From an uncultured Eubacteriales bacterium (lineage in GTDB: Bacteria > Bacillota > Clostridia > Oscillospirales > CAG-272), in the NCBI GenBank assembly GCA_934503195.1, contig CAKSVM010000001.1, forward strand, positions 1-64,000: 64,000 nucleotides of DNA, given 5' to 3'. This document shows positions 49,984 to 58,227 of the stretch, in pieces. A program made the position numbers and the translations under genes. Each line of letters starts with the position of its first letter. Positions within the stretch are counted from its first letter, which is position 1. The notes beneath the pieces were generated by a model. That model saw nothing but the letters and a program-made list of their open reading frames with translations. It was not told the origin of the DNA and made no database searches.

Positions 49984-52242
49984 ATGGTCGAAATAATCAG
50001 AAACGGCGCGTATCTCGCGTTCGGAAGCACGGTGATCGAGGACGACGGCTCGGCAAAGCTCCAGCTCGCCGCGCTCGGAAAGGAAAACGTCTCACGTGAG
50101 GAGGCAAGAAAGAATACCATCGCGTATTCGATCCTCTCCGCGCACAACAAGGGCGACGAAAATGAGCTTAAAATCAAGTTCGACGCGCTCGCCTCGCATG
50201 ACATAACCTATGTCGGCATAATCCAGACCGCCAGAGCCAGCGGACTTTCTGAGTTTCCGATCCCCTACGTCCTCACGAACTGCCACAACTCGCTCTGCGC
50301 GGTCGGCGGAACGATCAATGAGGACGACCATGTCTTCGGTCTCTCAGCCGCGAAGAAGTACGGCGGAATCTTCGTCCCGCCGCACATCGCCGTCATCCAC
50401 TCATATATGCGCGAGATGATGTCGGGCTGCGGAAAGATGATCCTCGGCTCTGACAGCCACACCCGCTACGGCGCGCTCGGAACGATGGCGATCGGCGAGG
50501 GCGGACCCGAGCTTGTCAAGCAGCTCCTCTCGCGCACCTATGATATCAGACGTCCCGAGGTTGTCGCGGTCGTTCTGACCGGATCGCCGAAGGCCGGAGT
50601 CGGCCCGCAGGACGTCGCACTCGAACTGATCGGCGCGGTCTTCAAGGACGGATTCGTCAAGAACAAGGTGCTTGAGTTCGTCGGCGACGGCGTTTCGAAT
50701 CTCCCGATCGAGTTCCGCAACGGAATCGACGTCATGACGACCGAAACGACCTGCCTCTCGTCGATCTGGATCACCGACAGCGAGACCCAGCGTTACTATT
50801 CGCTCCACGGCCGCTCCTCCGACTACAGAAAGCTCACTCCAGGCGCGGTCGCTTATTACGACGGCGTGATCAAGATCGACCTCTCGCGCGTCGAGCCGAT
50901 GATCGCGCTTCCCTTCCACCCGAGCAATGTCTACAAAATAAAGGATCTCTGCGAGAATCCCGGCGACATTCTCCGCTCGGTCGAGGAATCCGCGAAGGAG
51001 CAGTTCGGCGGCAAGGTGAAACTCCCGCTCACCGACAAGATCACCGACAGGGGAATCAGGGTCGATCAGGGAGTCATCGCGGGCTGCGCGGGCGGAACCT
51101 TTGACAATCTCATGGCGGCGGCCGATATTCTCTCCGGAAAATCGACCGGAAACGGCGAGTTCGCGCTCTCGGCGTACCCGGCAAGCCAGCCGACCTATAT
51201 CGAGCTCGTCAGAAACGGCGCGGCGGCAAAGCTGATGGAAGCCGGAGTAACGCTGAAAACCGCGTTCTGCGGTCCCTGCTTCGGCGCGGGCGACGTCCCG
51301 GCGAACGGCGGACTCAGCATCCGCCACTCGACGAGAAACTTCCCGAACCGCGAGGGTTCGAAGCCGGGCAACGGTCAGCTCTCAGCGGTCGCTCTTATGG
51401 ACGCGCGCAGCATCGCGGCTACGGCTGCGAACGGCGGAATCCTCACCCCCGCGACCGAGCTTGAGGTCGAGTACACGACTCCCGATTATCATTTCGACGG
51501 CAGCATTTACGCTCACCGCGTCTACAACGGCTACGGCAAGGCCGAAAGGGACGCGAAGCTCATCATCGGCCCCGGCATCGCCGACTGGAACAAGATGCCT
51601 GAGCTTCCCGAGAATCTTCTACTGAAGGTCGTATCGGTGATCACCGACCCGGTCACTACAACCGACGAGCTTATCCCGTCTGGCGAGACCTCGTCCTATC
51701 GTTCGAATCCAGAAAAGCTGTCCGAATTCGCGCTTTCGAGAAAGGATCCGGAATACGTCGGTCGCGCGAAGGAAGTCCGCGCGCTCGAAAAGAGCCGTGA
51801 GACCGGCGAGTCGATCCTCCCCGAAATCCTCGCGAGAATTTCGCCCTGCACGTGGGAGAACACCGGTTTCGGAAGCGTTGTCTGCGCCGTGAAGCCGGGT
51901 GACGGATCTGCGAGAGAACAGGCGGCGTCATGTCAGAGAGTCCTCGGCGGCTCGGCGAACATCGCGGTCGAATACGCCACGAAGCGTTACAGAAGCAACC
52001 TCATCAACTGGGGAATGCTCCCGCTTCTCTCCGATTCCTTCGGAGAATTCGGGCTCGGGGATTACGTTCTCATAAAGGGCGTGAAGGACGCGATCGCGTC
52101 CGGCGCGGAAAAGCTCAACGCCGTGATCCTGAAGCCCGACGGCGAAAAGGAAACCTCCTTTTCGCTCGGAAAGCTCACCGACGATGAGCGAGACATCCTC
52201 CTGCGCGGCTGCCTTATAAACTACTACAAGGCGCAGATGTGA
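49984..52242 (+). CDS. aconitase-family hydratase (YbhJ-like)
   Basis: A 752-residue iron-sulfur hydratase of the aconitase superfamily. The three cluster cysteines are visible: C368 in AGCAGG, and C429 and C432 in [30 protein letters not shown] fits the conserved active-site block. It resembles the poorly characterised AcnA-like hydratases annotated as YbhJ rather than a TCA-cycle enzyme; no citrate synthase or isocitrate dehydrogenase is nearby. The start ATG follows GGAGG. Single-gene unit. Confidence 0.85.
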   Translation: MVEIIRNGAYLAFGSTVIEDDGSAKLQLAALGKENVSREEARKNTIAYSILSAHNKGDENELKIKFDALASHDITYVGIIQTARASGLSEFPIPYVLTNCHNSLCAVGGTINEDDHVFGLSAAKKYGGIFVPPHIAVIHSYMREMMSGCGKMILGSDSHTRYGALGTMAIGEGGPELVKQLLSRTYDIRRPEVVAVVLTGSPKAGVGPQDVALELIGAVFKDGFVKNKVLEFVGDGVSNLPIEFRNGIDVMTTETTCLSSIWITDSETQRYYSLHGRSSDYRKLTPGAVAYYDGVIKIDLSRVEPMIALPFHPSNVYKIKDLCENPGDILRSVEESAKEQFGGKVKLPLTDKITDRGIRVDQGVIAGCAGGTFDNLMAAADILSGKSTGNGEFALSAYPASQPTYIELVRNGAAAKLMEAGVTLKTAFCGPCFGAGDVPANGGLSIRHSTRNFPNREGSKPGNGQLSAVALMDARSIAATAANGGILTPATELEVEYTTPDYHFDGSIYAHRVYNGYGKAERDAKLIIGPGIADWNKMPELPENLLLKVVSVITDPVTTTDELIPSGETSSYRSNPEKLSEFALSRKDPEYVGRAKEVRALEKSRETGESILPEILARISPCTWENTGFGSVVCAVKPGDGSAREQAASCQRVLGGSANIAVEYATKRYRSNLINWGMLPLLSDSFGEFGLGDYVLIKGVKDAIASGAEKLNAVILKPDGEKETSFSLGKLTDDERDILLRGCLINYYKAQM

Positions 52243-52267
52243 GCCGTTAAATTAAAATTAAAGAGAA

Positions 52268-52302
52268 GTCCCGGGTCGGATCCGACCCGGGACAGACTTT
52301 TT
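52268..52302 (+). terminator. terminator after the hydratase gene
   Basis: A 26-nt perfect palindrome built on GTCCCGGGTCGGA and its complement (52268-52293), followed by AGAC and five T. Confidence 0.75.
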
Positions 52303-52316
52303 GTCCTTCAGGCAAA

Positions 52317-52351
52317 CCAAAAAGTCCTCCCGTCCGGGAAGGCTTTTTTAC
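52317..52351. terminator. bidirectional terminator before galT
   Basis: Stem CCTCCCG/CGGGAAGG with one mismatch and a short loop, flanked by AAAAAG and CTTTTTT. It suits galT on the minus strand and readthrough from the plus strand. Confidence 0.6.
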
Positions 52352-52359
52352 TGTTCGGT

Positions 52360-53361
52360 TTACTTCTTCGCCAGATATCTCGCCATAGCCTGACGCATTT
52401 CCTCGGCCTTTTCCTCGGGAGCGGTCGGGTTGCAGTGCGCCCAGACGCCGGTTTCGCTCGACGCCATGAACTGCTGCTTGTTTGCCGCGCGGAGCACGGG
52501 GTAAAGCTCGATGTGGAAATGATAGATATCGTCAAGTCCCTCGATATCGCAGTTGACCGGAGCGTTGTGCATACACATCATATACGGGAAGACCGGACGC
52601 TCTTCGAAAATGTTGTCGTACATTCCCGAAATGTCGCGGATGATCTTGCCGAGATTGTCCTTCTCGCGGTCATTGAAATCAGCGATCGTCGGCTTGTGCG
52701 ACTTCGCGACGATATAAATTCCGTAGGTGTAGTCGGCGAAGAAGGGGATATACGCGACGAAATCCTCGTTCTCGTGGACGATTCTGAGCTTGGCGTCAGT
52801 CTCTTCCTTGTTCATACGGCAGAAGATGCACTCGTGATGCTCGTCGAAATGCTCCTTCGCGGCGTCGAGTTCAAGCTCGATCTTCTTCGGGATCATCGGA
52901 TAGCCGTAGATCTGACCGTGCGGGTGCGGCATAGTGACGCCGACCTCGTTTCCGCGGTTTTCAAAGATGAAGACGTACTTTATCTCGGGATCCGACTTCA
53001 TGACCTCGAAACGCTCGACCCAGAGGTCGACAAGCTTGCGGAGATGCTCATCCGAAAGCTCCTTGAGGGTTCCGGTGTGATCCGGGGAGTAAAGAACGAC
53101 CTCGCACTTGCCGTGCGACTTTCTCACCTTGTAAAAGTCGGTCGCGACGTCGTCGGGTTCGGGCGGATTCTGAGAGAGCGCGGGGAAGTCGTTGTCGTAT
53201 TCAAGCACCTCGTAGGTGTCCGGAACCTTCTTGTTCGGGTTGTGATCGTTCGGATCGGGACAGAAGGGACACCAGTCCTTGGGCATCTGCGGACGGTTCT
53301 GGCGGTTGGAGGCCACCATGACCCAGTCCTTTATCATCGGATTCCATCTGAGTTCAGCCAT
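52360..53361 (-). CDS. galT: galactose-1-phosphate uridylyltransferase, type 1
   Basis: Leloir-pathway enzyme that exchanges UMP between UDP-glucose and galactose-1-phosphate. The 333 residues carry the active-site HPHGQ (146-150; H148 is the nucleophile) and the zinc pair C31/C34 in WCPFC. The C-terminal histidine block (CNPTAPEEKAEEMRQAMAR near the end, preceded by IYHFHIELYPV) is normal. No galK or galE is adjacent. It has its own promoter. Confidence 0.95.
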   Translation of the reverse strand: MAELRWNPMIKDWVMVASNRQNRPQMPKDWCPFCPDPNDHNPNKKVPDTYEVLEYDNDFPALSQNPPEPDDVATDFYKVRKSHGKCEVVLYSPDHTGTLKELSDEHLRKLVDLWVERFEVMKSDPEIKYVFIFENRGNEVGVTMPHPHGQIYGYPMIPKKIELELDAAKEHFDEHHECIFCRMNKEETDAKLRIVHENEDFVAYIPFFADYTYGIYIVAKSHKPTIADFNDREKDNLGKIIRDISGMYDNIFEERPVFPYMMCMHNAPVNCDIEGLDDIYHFHIELYPVLRAANKQQFMASSETGVWAHCNPTAPEEKAEEMRQAMARYLAKK

Positions 53362-53408
53362 TTTATTTTATCCTCCGTAAAGTGTTATAAATAGAGCTTC
53401 TTTACATT

Positions 53409-53437
53409 ATTATACCACAATCCGCGCTGACTTACAA
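53409..53437 (-). promoter_or_regulatory. sigma-A-like promoter of galT
   Basis: Minus strand TTGTAA, 17-bp spacer and TATAAT with an extended TGTGG element. Confidence 0.75.
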
Positions 53438-53489
53438 GAGGGAGACGAAAAAAAATCTTCCGCAAAATGCACAAATTTCGAAAAACCGC

Positions 53490-53518
53490 TTGACAAATTC
53501 TGAATCATGGGTTATAAT
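53490..53518 (+). promoter_or_regulatory. strong sigma-A-like promoter of the M23 peptidase gene
   Basis: Consensus TTGACA, 17-bp spacer and consensus TATAAT. Confidence 0.82.
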
Positions 53519-53525
53519 ATATACA

Positions 53526-53632
53526 GTTACGCGTCACGCGCGTAACCTTTTTATCTGAAATCACACCAAGCGGAATGCCCGCAAAAACGGGCGGAAAGGA
53601 CGCCCCGGCTTCATAAGGCCAGGAATCTTATA
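53526..53632 (+). promoter_or_regulatory. structured 5' leader of the M23 peptidase gene
   Basis: The transcript should begin at about 53525 with a hairpin GTTACGCG/CGCGTAAC (53526-53546) followed by five T, then a second stem GCCCGC/CGGGC (from 53577) and a CCGGCTT/AAGGCC pairing just before the ribosome-binding site. Cell-wall hydrolases are often riboswitch-controlled, but this is too short for a ydaO-type c-di-AMP element and matches none I know. Confidence 0.45.
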
Positions 53633-55042
53633 ATGATGAGGAAAAAAGCAAATCTGACACTCCGGATACTCGATATCCTTCTTCCCTGCCTTATGGCGGC
53701 CGTCGCGGTCTTCCATATCGCGAATATACTTTCGTATGATATCGTCATCGAGGCACGCGTTGACGGCGAGAACGTGGGATATGTCTCGTCATATAACGAG
53801 ATGACCGACGCGAAGCGCGCACTCGAGTCCGAGATCTCGGCCGACATCGGAGAATATACAAAGCTCTCGAACAAAATTGATTATAAGATCGCCTACGCGA
53901 AGAATCCCGAGTTTCTGACCTATGACGACTGCCTCGCTATCCTCGAAAACGCCGCCTCGGACGAATATTCGGTCGGCGGTATGCTCTGGGTCGACGGCGT
54001 AATGACCGCGGCCACCGAGGACACCGAGAGTCTCCGCGCACTCATTTCGGATATCTCAGATGAGCTTCTCGAAAACGCCGACGGATACGACCGGATCGAG
54101 TTTGACAGCGAGATCTCGATTGAGGAGCAGTACTGCCCGAACGAGTATTTCTATCCGATCGACGAGATAAACGACATGATAAATCCGCTCGCCGCGAATG
54201 AGAGCGTCAGAGTCAGCGCGTTCGCGTCGCTCGCCCCGTCTGACGAGGCGGTCGACCCCGACGTCGATTTCGGACTCACCCGCGCCGCGGTGAATGCGCA
54301 GAATGTCGACAAAACCCTCGGCTACAGCCTTATCTCGACCGAGACGGTCGACGAGGTCGTGCCTTTTGAGACGGTGTACATTGACGATCCCGATTCGTTT
54401 GTCGGGAAGGACGTACTTCTTCAGGAGGGCGCGGACGGCTTTCGCACAGTTACATACGAGATAACTCACGACGAATCGGGAACCGAGACATCGAGAAAAG
54501 AACTCTCCGAGACAATCCACGAAGCGTCGGTCGACGAGGTCATACAGCGCGGCACAAAGCCGATTCCCGACGCCGTTCCGACCGGAACCTTCATCGCGCC
54601 CTGCGTCGCCGTCAAGGGAATTTCCTCTGGCTACGGAAGCCGCGATCTCTATGGCTCCTATGACTTCCACCTCGGAATCGATATGCCCGGAACCAAGGGC
54701 GACCCGATCTACGCCTCAGACGGCGGAGAGGTCATTTGGGCGGGCTACACACCGTCCTACGGCAAATCGGTGCGGATAAAGCACAACGACGGTCTTGAGA
54801 CGCTCTACGCGCATATGAGCAAGCTCCTTGTTGAGGTCGGCGACAATGTATATCAGGGTCAGCAGATCGGCGAGATGGGACAGACCGGAGCCGCGTACGG
54901 AGTTCATCTGCACTTTGAGATCAGAATCGACTCGAAGACGGTCAATCCGTTAAAGTACGTGACGATCCCCGAGGTCACCGAGGAAGAGATAAAGACTCTT
55001 GAAGCCGGACAGGCTTGGGAAGCGAGAATTTACAACAAGTGA
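53633..55042 (+). CDS. membrane-anchored G5-M23 (LytM) peptidase
   Basis: Predicted peptidoglycan endopeptidase outside the membrane. One N-terminal helix (ILLPCLMAAVAVFHIANIL) is followed by a stalk, a G5 domain (about 235-315, starting STETVDEVVPFETVYIDDPD) and a C-terminal M23 domain. Zinc ligands are H346 and D350 in HLGID and H427 in HLHFE. All are present, so it should be active, unlike degenerate SpoIIQ-type relatives. 469 residues. Two ATG codons in tandem open the frame; AGGAA precedes them. Confidence 0.9.
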   Translation: MMRKKANLTLRILDILLPCLMAAVAVFHIANILSYDIVIEARVDGENVGYVSSYNEMTDAKRALESEISADIGEYTKLSNKIDYKIAYAKNPEFLTYDDCLAILENAASDEYSVGGMLWVDGVMTAATEDTESLRALISDISDELLENADGYDRIEFDSEISIEEQYCPNEYFYPIDEINDMINPLAANESVRVSAFASLAPSDEAVDPDVDFGLTRAAVNAQNVDKTLGYSLISTETVDEVVPFETVYIDDPDSFVGKDVLLQEGADGFRTVTYEITHDESGTETSRKELSETIHEASVDEVIQRGTKPIPDAVPTGTFIAPCVAVKGISSGYGSRDLYGSYDFHLGIDMPGTKGDPIYASDGGEVIWAGYTPSYGKSVRIKHNDGLETLYAHMSKLLVEVGDNVYQGQQIGEMGQTGAAYGVHLHFEIRIDSKTVNPLKYVTIPEVTEEEIKTLEAGQAWEARIYNK

Positions 55043-55052
55043 TTTATCATAC

Positions 55053-55091
55053 GTAACGCCGCGCCTTTCGGTGCGGCGTTACGGCTTTTTT
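55053..55091 (+). terminator. intrinsic terminator after the M23 gene
   Basis: A 13-bp stem (GTAACGCCGC with GCGGCGTTAC plus three inner pairs), loop TTTC, then GGC and six T. Confidence 0.88.
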
Positions 55092-55133
55092 GTACAAAAA
55101 AGCCCCGGACGGCAAAAACTTCCGGATTTTCTA

Positions 55134-55162
55134 TTGACAATTTATTGGCAGTGTGTTATAAT
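55134..55162 (+). promoter_or_regulatory. sigma-A-like promoter of the GH43 gene
   Basis: Consensus TTGACA, 17-bp spacer and TATAAT. Confidence 0.8.
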
Positions 55163-55191
55163 TAAAGTAAATTCAGAATGCGGGGAAAATT

Positions 55192-56088
55192 ATGCTCGGA
55201 AAACGGCTTTTTGATGGCGGAGATCCTTTTCTCTTTCATCATGACGGAAAATATTACATTTACTGCACCAAGGAAAACAGTATGCCGACTTTCACGCCGG
55301 AGTATCCCTTCTACGAAACCTGCGAAAACGGGATGGACGGCATAGAGGTTCATGTTTCGGACGACCTCATTCATTGGAAAAACGCGGGCTACTGCCTGAA
55401 AAAAGGCGATGTTGTCGGCACGCGCGGCTTCTGGGCACCCGAGGTCTCGTTCCGGAACGGGAAATTCTACATGGCCTATTCGGCGGACGAACACTCTGCA
55501 ATAGCCGTCGCTGACAGCCCGCTCGGCCCTTTCAAGACGCACGGCAAAGGCTGGCTCCGTGAAAAGCCCTCGATCGACGGACACATTCTTTTCGACAACT
55601 CGGGCGTGTATTTCTATTTCGTGGATTTTGACAACTGCAACCGGATCCGCGTGGCAAAGATGTCAGACGATCTCACAAGGCTTGAACACGAATATGAGGA
55701 TGTGCTGATATCGGTTTCGGATCCGTGGGAACTTGTCGACTGCCGCGTCGCCGAGGGACCCTTCGTGATAAAGCACGACGGAAAGTATTATCTCACGTAT
55801 TCGGCCAACCACACGCGGAACGCCGCGTACGCGGTCGGATACGCCGTGTCGGACTCCCCAATCGGCCCATTCGTCAAGTATCCCGGGAACCCGATCGTAC
55901 ACTCTGTCGGAAACGACGTTCAGGGAACCGGGCACGCCAGCTTCATGAAGCTTCCGGATTGTGAGCGGTATATCTGCGCGTTCCACTGCCACAACTCAAA
56001 GGAAAGCTTCAAGCCGCGAAAGGTCTGCCTTGCCGAGGCGTGGTTCGAAAAATCAGAACCTCACGACATTCTGACCGTCGGTCTGTGA
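55192..56088 (+). CDS. glycoside hydrolase family 43
   Basis: Five-bladed propeller enzyme, probably arabinofuranosidase or beta-xylosidase-like. The catalytic triad is visible: D11 (GGDPF, base), D129 (SIDGH, pKa modulator) and E188 (AEGPF, acid). The 298-residue length is a single catalytic domain without a carbohydrate-binding module and without signal peptide, so it works in the cytoplasm. Just downstream is a sugar-binding lipoprotein, suggesting that the pair handles an imported pentose oligosaccharide. Confidence 0.88.
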   Translation: MLGKRLFDGGDPFLFHHDGKYYIYCTKENSMPTFTPEYPFYETCENGMDGIEVHVSDDLIHWKNAGYCLKKGDVVGTRGFWAPEVSFRNGKFYMAYSADEHSAIAVADSPLGPFKTHGKGWLREKPSIDGHILFDNSGVYFYFVDFDNCNRIRVAKMSDDLTRLEHEYEDVLISVSDPWELVDCRVAEGPFVIKHDGKYYLTYSANHTRNAAYAVGYAVSDSPIGPFVKYPGNPIVHSVGNDVQGTGHASFMKLPDCERYICAFHCHNSKESFKPRKVCLAEAWFEKSEPHDILTVGL

Positions 56089-56129
56089 CCGCCCCCAAAA
56101 ACGAATTTTATATGTAAGGAGATATTAAC

Positions 56130-57599
56130 ATGAAACGAATATTATCATCGGTTCTCGCGCTTTCACTCATCGCGGGAATCACCGCCTGCGGCTCAGAGCC
56201 CGCCCCGACCGGAGGAGACGAAACGACCGCCGAAAACTCCGGCGAAACCACCGCCGCCGTCACCGGACGCGACGCCGTTTCGGATGGCCTCCCCGACAAG
56301 AAGTACAACAAGACCTTCACGATAATGGACCGCACCGCCTATAAGTATGAGTTCGAAATCCCCGAGGAGACCGGAGATCTCGTCGACGACGCCGTATACA
56401 AGCGCAACACGACGGTTGAGGATCGATTCGGAATCGAACTCGCCTACTACACCCTAGACGCGGCGTGGGGCGATCAGGCGACCAACTTCAACAACACTCT
56501 CCGTGCCTCGGTAATGTCGGGCGACGGCGCGTTCGATCTCGTCGCCGGATACGCCGCGACAATCCCCGGAGTCGTCTCGGACGGAATTTTCTTAAACTGG
56601 AACGACTTTCAATACAACGATTTCACTAAGCCGTGGTGGTCAGAGGAGGTCGCGAACGAGCTTACAATCAACGGCAAGGCCTACATGGTCACCGGAGATA
56701 TCTCGCTCGCGCTCTGGAAGGGCATGACCTGCTTCTTCTTCAACAAAAAGCTCGCCGAGGATTATAAGCTCCCCGATATCTACCAGACCGTCAAGGACGG
56801 AAACTGGACATTCGACAAGCTCGTCGAGTACACGAAGGACGTCTACAACGACGTTGACGGCGACGGAAAGCCTTCCGAGGGCGATATGTACGGTCTTCTC
56901 TGCATGAGAGACACCGAGGTCGACAACATGAAGGAGGCCTTTGAGATCAAGGTCACCGAAAAGGGTGCCGACGGGTTCCCGAAGCTCGTATTCAACAGTG
57001 AGCGTACAATAGAGGCTGTGACCAAGCTCAACGCCTACATACACGAGAGCGGAAGCGTTCTCTTCCCCGCCTCCGGAGGAAACGAAGGCAGACAGCAGCT
57101 CGCCACCGCGTTCTCCGAGGACAGAGGAATCTTCTTCACGTCGACGCTCGGCGTTTCCGAGACGCTCAGATCGATGAACAGCGACTTCGGAATCATTCCG
57201 TATCCCAAGTATGACGAGAATCAGAAGAACTACCACTCAAGCTCGCTTGACGAGTTCTCGCTCTTCCTTGTCCCGGCCGACGTAAAGGATCCCGAGATGA
57301 GCTCGATAATCACCGAGGCTCTCTGCGCGGAGAGCTACAAGCTTGTCGTACCGAAGTTCTACGACGTCGCGCTCAAGACGCGCAACGCCCGCGACGACAA
57401 CTCCGCGGCGATGATCGACTTCATCCGCGACGGACTGACCTTCGACTTCGGATATCTCCATTCGAGCGCACTCGGCGGAGTCGGACACCTCTTCGTCAAC
57501 CTCATCAGAAACAACGACAACAACGTCGCCTCGTCCTACGCGGCAAATTCCGCGAAATACGAGGAAAATCTCGAGAAAGTCATCGAAATTTACAGATAA
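56130..57599 (+). CDS. ABC transporter extracellular solute-binding lipoprotein
   Basis: The 489-residue protein begins with a lipoprotein signal (LSLIAGITACGSEP, lipobox ITAC) and an acidic, Thr-rich linker (GDETTAENSGETTAAV). The rest is a two-domain sugar-binding fold of the extracellular solute-binding family 1 type. The substrate is unknown. It follows the GH43 gene by 41 nt and is closed by a terminator, so no permease or ATPase is encoded with it; it must share components from elsewhere. Confidence 0.88.
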   Translation: MKRILSSVLALSLIAGITACGSEPAPTGGDETTAENSGETTAAVTGRDAVSDGLPDKKYNKTFTIMDRTAYKYEFEIPEETGDLVDDAVYKRNTTVEDRFGIELAYYTLDAAWGDQATNFNNTLRASVMSGDGAFDLVAGYAATIPGVVSDGIFLNWNDFQYNDFTKPWWSEEVANELTINGKAYMVTGDISLALWKGMTCFFFNKKLAEDYKLPDIYQTVKDGNWTFDKLVEYTKDVYNDVDGDGKPSEGDMYGLLCMRDTEVDNMKEAFEIKVTEKGADGFPKLVFNSERTIEAVTKLNAYIHESGSVLFPASGGNEGRQQLATAFSEDRGIFFTSTLGVSETLRSMNSDFGIIPYPKYDENQKNYHSSSLDEFSLFLVPADVKDPEMSSIITEALCAESYKLVVPKFYDVALKTRNARDDNSAAMIDFIRDGLTFDFGYLHSSALGGVGHLFVNLIRNNDNNVASSYAANSAKYEENLEKVIEIYR

Positions 57600-57619
57600 G
57601 GCAGTAAAAAAGCCGATAA

Positions 57620-57652
57620 AGTCCCGCTATTTCGCATGGCGGGACTTTTTTT
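57620..57652 (+). terminator. intrinsic terminator after the solute-binding protein gene
   Basis: Stem AGTCCCGC/GCGGGACT followed by a run of T. Confidence 0.85.
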
Positions 57653-57683
57653 CAAAAAAATCTGATTTTTTTTGAAAAACCCC

Positions 57684-57712
57684 TTGACAAACGCTTTGAA
57701 ATGTGGTATAAT
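57684..57712 (+). promoter_or_regulatory. strong promoter of tRNA-Glu
   Basis: Consensus TTGACA, 17-bp spacer and TATAAT with an extended TGTGG element. Confidence 0.82.
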
Positions 57713-57732
57713 ATATTCGTTCCAGTGAGAAC

Positions 57733-57807
57733 GGCCTGTTGGTCAAGCGGCTAAGACGTCGCCCTCTCAAGGCGAAAACATGGGTTCGATTCCCGTACGG
57801 GTCACCA
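57733..57807 (+). tRNA. tRNA-Glu (anticodon CTC)
   Basis: A 75-nt cloverleaf. The acceptor pairs GGCCTGT with ACGGGTC, the anticodon stem pairs TCGCC with GGCGA around loop CTCTCAA (anticodon CTC), the T arm is ATGGG TTCGATT CCCGT, and CCA is encoded. It reads GAG codons, which are common in this GC-rich genome. The phage-type gene that follows on the other strand makes this a likely integration target. Confidence 0.95.
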
Positions 57808-57868
57808 CTACCAGTAGCATCCGAACACTAACGATCCTCACCGATCGCCTGTTCCTGCTCAAAGTCAA

Positions 57869-57900
57869 AAGGACAGACGGATAACCGTCCGTCCTTTTTT
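57869..57900. terminator. terminator between tRNA-Glu and the phage gene
   Basis: AAGGACAGACGG pairs with CCGTCCGTCCTT with one mismatch (loop ATAA), followed by six T on the plus strand and preceded by four A, which on the minus strand could also stop the phage transcript. Confidence 0.75.
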
Positions 57901-57912
57901 CGTTCTCAACGA

Positions 57913-58227
57913 TCAGTCAAGCTCCGGCATCCTGATCTCCGGCAGCGAAATCTCCGGAAGTTTCACCTCCGGTAAATCAAACTCCGCAAGCCCGCCTTCG
58001 TCCGCCATGATCTTCCGCACGCCGAGATTGTGCCACGGCGTGTCCGGAAGTCCGCCTTCCCGGTAGAAGCAGCAGTACAGAACGTCCTTCTGCGAGTTTG
58101 AAAGCTTAAGGTTCTGAATCGCGTTCACGACGCCGACCTTTCTGGCCTCGCCCTCGCCGCGGAGATAGACTTCGTACGCGTCAAGATAGTTGTCAAGCCC
58201 GATGTTCGCCTCCTCAAGCGAGTCGAG
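57913..58227 (-). pseudogene. out-of-frame 3' part of the giant phage protein gene
   Basis: These 104 codons are open and continue the giant protein in sense (LDSLEEANIGLDNYLDAYEV, then VGVVNAIQNLKLSNSQKDVL), but in a different frame. Losing one A from the A9 run at 58229-58237 would join them. The tail ends in four five-residue repeats (LPEVK, LPEIS, LPEIR, MPELD). A GTG at 58128 could start a 71-residue peptide, but no ribosome-binding site is evident. Read it as a frameshifted extension: programmed slippage, mutation or sequence error. Confidence 0.6.

Noticed and set aside
53526..53552. Early hairpin plus five T as an intrinsic terminator or attenuator
   Set aside because: It begins at the predicted first base of the transcript, too close for a normal termination complex; a 5' stabilising hairpin is more likely.
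53555..53632. c-di-GMP or c-di-AMP riboswitch
   Set aside because: The leader is too short and lacks the conserved core sequences of these classes.
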